Source: an uncultured Ruminococcus sp.
Lineage (GTDB): Bacteria; Bacillota; Clostridia; Oscillospirales; Ruminococcaceae
DNA length: 42,482 bases
Direction of reading: 5' to 3'
NCBI GenBank assembly: GCA_902781565.1
Contig: CACZJT010000017.1
Span: forward strand, 1 to 42,482
Made by a program: the position numbers and the translations under genes. This document shows positions 41,331 to 42,482 of this stretch, one piece after another; the stretch's first letter is position 1; each line of letters starts with the position of its first letter. A model generated the notes under the pieces. That model did no database searches, was not told the DNA's origin, and saw nothing but the letters and a program-made list of their open reading frames with translations.

Positions 41331-41820
41331 GTCACGAAAGATCACCGTACATCTTGTGATGAGCGCGGCGGCATGGCTGATATTCACAGTCTGTTTTATC
41401 CGCTTTATTGCGGCTTACGGGTCGCTTGAAGATGAGATAGGCATACACTTCGCAGGGGACGGTTCATTCGATGTTATCGACAAGAAAGTATTCGGGTTTT
41501 ATCCTTTTCTTGTGTCGGTCATAACTCTTGTGATATGTGCTGTGCTGAATATGCTCGTGAATAAAGTCAAGGTGAGCAAAAAAGTCACCGAAAGGGGAGC
41601 GGAGCTTATGCGCTTCGGGGTCAGATCATATATCGACCTGTCTCGGCTCGGTATGGTGTTCTTTTATTCGGGCGTGTGGTCTGACTGCGTTATCCGTCAG
41701 AACCCGCTCGACACACGGATACCTAACGCTATACTCCTGACAATGTTCGGGCTTTTTGCAGTACTGACAATATTCCTGATCGCAGTGAAGCTGAAATTCC
41801 GGATCAAAGCTGATAAATGA
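41323..41820 (+). CDS. Small membrane protein with DUF1648-like N-terminus
   Basis: A 165-residue protein with four predicted TM helices (about 10-30, 60-80, 108-125, 138-158). The segment IGIHFAGDGSFDVIDKKVFGFYP resembles the DUF1648 motif of SdpI-like immunity/membrane proteins. It overlaps nfi by 8 bases, implying translational coupling. Function unknown; an SdpI-type role is only suggested by the motif. Confidence 0.65.
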   Translation: MDKSRKITVHLVMSAAAWLIFTVCFIRFIAAYGSLEDEIGIHFAGDGSFDVIDKKVFGFYPFLVSVITLVICAVLNMLVNKVKVSKKVTERGAELMRFGVRSYIDLSRLGMVFFYSGVWSDCVIRQNPLDTRIPNAILLTMFGLFAVLTIFLIAVKLKFRIKADK

Positions 41821-41891
41821 TCGTTACTCTTGAAAGGTCGTGATATAAATGATATTCTTAATGGATATTATTCATTATGAGGTGACAAAAT

Positions 41892-42368
41892 ATGTTTCGT
41901 GAGATGAGAAGACAGAGGCAGGCGCTGACCCATGAGGACTGCATAGACCTGCTCACGACCGAGACCCGCGGCGTGCTTGCCATGACGGGCGACGAGGGCT
42001 ATCCCTACTGCGTGCCGATAAATCACTACTACTGTGCGGAGGACGGCAGGCTCTATTTCCACGGCGGGAAGATAGGTCACAGAGTTGACGCGGTGAGGGC
42101 TTGCGACAAGGTGTGCTACACCGTGTTCGACAAGGGCTTTCTTAAAGAGGGAGACTGGGCGCTCAATGTAAAGAGCGTTATCGCTTTCGGGAGAATGAGT
42201 ATAGTCGAGGACGAGGAAAAGGCGCTGGAGATTTGCCGTAAGCTCTGCTACAAATTCACCGACGATGAGGACTACATAGCGGACGAGATAGCAAAGTTCG
42301 CAAAGGCGACGCTTGTTATGGCTATGGAGATAGAGCATATGACTGGGAAGCTCGTGAATGAAAAATAA
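41892..42368 (+). CDS. Pyridoxamine 5'-phosphate oxidase-fold (NimA-like) protein
   Basis: A 158-residue flavin/haem split-barrel protein. The N-terminus MFREMRRQRQALTHEDCIDLL is typical of NimA-like PNPOx-fold proteins. GYPYCVPINHYYC and LYFHGGKIGHRVDAVRA build the cofactor site. A flavin reductase or nitroimidazole-reductase-like role is inferred from the family. ATG 41892 follows ATGAGGTGAC. It appears monocistronic after a 71-base gap. Confidence 0.87.
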   Translation: MFREMRRQRQALTHEDCIDLLTTETRGVLAMTGDEGYPYCVPINHYYCAEDGRLYFHGGKIGHRVDAVRACDKVCYTVFDKGFLKEGDWALNVKSVIAFGRMSIVEDEEKALEICRKLCYKFTDDEDYIADEIAKFAKATLVMAMEIEHMTGKLVNEK

Positions 42369-42388
42369 ACCCCGCATACATTCGTGAT

Positions 42389-42482
42389 ATACTGCCCTCT
42401 ATTGCAAAGTACAACGAAGTTGTGCTTTGCAGGCTGCGCAGCAGCCGCCAAAGCCACTATGTGGCTTTGGCAGAGGGCGTAT
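42389..42482. repeat. Cloverleaf-like palindromic repeat at right edge
   Basis: The outer stem ATAC-T-GCCCTCT (42389-42400) / AGAGGGCGTAT (42472-42482) encloses three perfect hairpins. These are GCAAAGTACAAC-GAA-GTTGTGCTTTGC (42404-42430), GGCTGC-GCA-GCAGCC (42432-42446) and GCCAAAGCCAC-TAT-GTGGCTTTGGC (42447-42471). It has no tRNA consensus (no TTC-arm or anticodon arm). It is probably a dispersed repeat, and continues to the window end. Confidence 0.8.

Overview
This 42.5 kb window looks like chromosome from a low-to-mid GC anaerobic Firmicute, most likely an Oscillospiraceae/Ruminococcus-like gut or rumen bacterium. The basis is strong Gram-positive sigma-A promoters (TTGACA-17-TATAAT), consensus Shine-Dalgarno sites, a T-box leader, a tandem-FeoA/FeoB iron locus with a FeoB-associated Cys-rich protein, DUF3793 plus flavodoxin, and anaerobic (B-type, PyrK-coupled) dihydroorotate dehydrogenase. 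The genus is inferred, not proven.

Layout, left to right. 1-750: a truncated palindromic repeat, a terminator, and a tRNA-Leu(UAA) gene interrupted by a group I intron. 805-3165 (minus): an alpha/beta hydrolase and a membrane diguanylate cyclase. 3347-3507: a second palindromic repeat. 3664-6339 (plus): ruvX, acylphosphatase and a comEC-like gene. 6380-17656: an approximately 11 kb metal-homeostasis region. It holds a leftward operon (ZIP transporter, ABC ATPase, FtsX-type permease, HMA protein), then rightward DUF3793-flavodoxin and feoA-feoA-feoB-FeoB-associated protein-DUF6110-P-type ATPase. 17700-19428: a MATE transporter whose leader contains a hairpin terminator and a complete copy of the palindromic repeat. 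19547-23778 (minus): a two-gene 2-hydroxyacyl-CoA dehydratase/activase-type system. 24036-28175 (plus): a small LRR-like protein, then ilvB-ilvN-ilvC. 28286-32911 (minus): rnz, a secreted C39-like protease, a lipoprotein, pyrD and pyrK. 33137: tRNA-Trp. 33492: an ATC-hydrolase-family gene. 34176-38103 (minus): a TetM-like GTPase fused to a Rae1/YacP-like NYN nuclease, followed by aroE and aroK. 38250-39446 (minus): a secreted CAP/FN3 protein. 39701-40030: tRNA-Val, -Asp, -Phe and -Gly. 40040-42368: a T-box leader, a truncated GNAT, endonuclease V, a small membrane protein and a PNPOx-fold protein. 42389-42482: a cloverleaf-like palindromic repeat at the right edge.

The strongest unifying signal is a 16 bp palindrome, GTTAG-N6-CTAAC. 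It lies between the -10 box and the start codon of five separate transcription units: the ZIP-ABC-HMA operon, DUF3793-flavodoxin (two boxes), feo (one mismatch), the alpha/beta hydrolase at 805 and the ATC-hydrolase-like gene at 33492. This reads as a metal-responsive (DtxR-like) regulon and assigns two otherwise anonymous enzymes to it. The most unusual protein is the 850-residue TetM-like GTPase fused to a Rae1-type NYN endonuclease. The most unusual RNA is the group I intron in tRNA-Leu(UAA), at the same anticodon position as the classic cyanobacterial/plastid intron.
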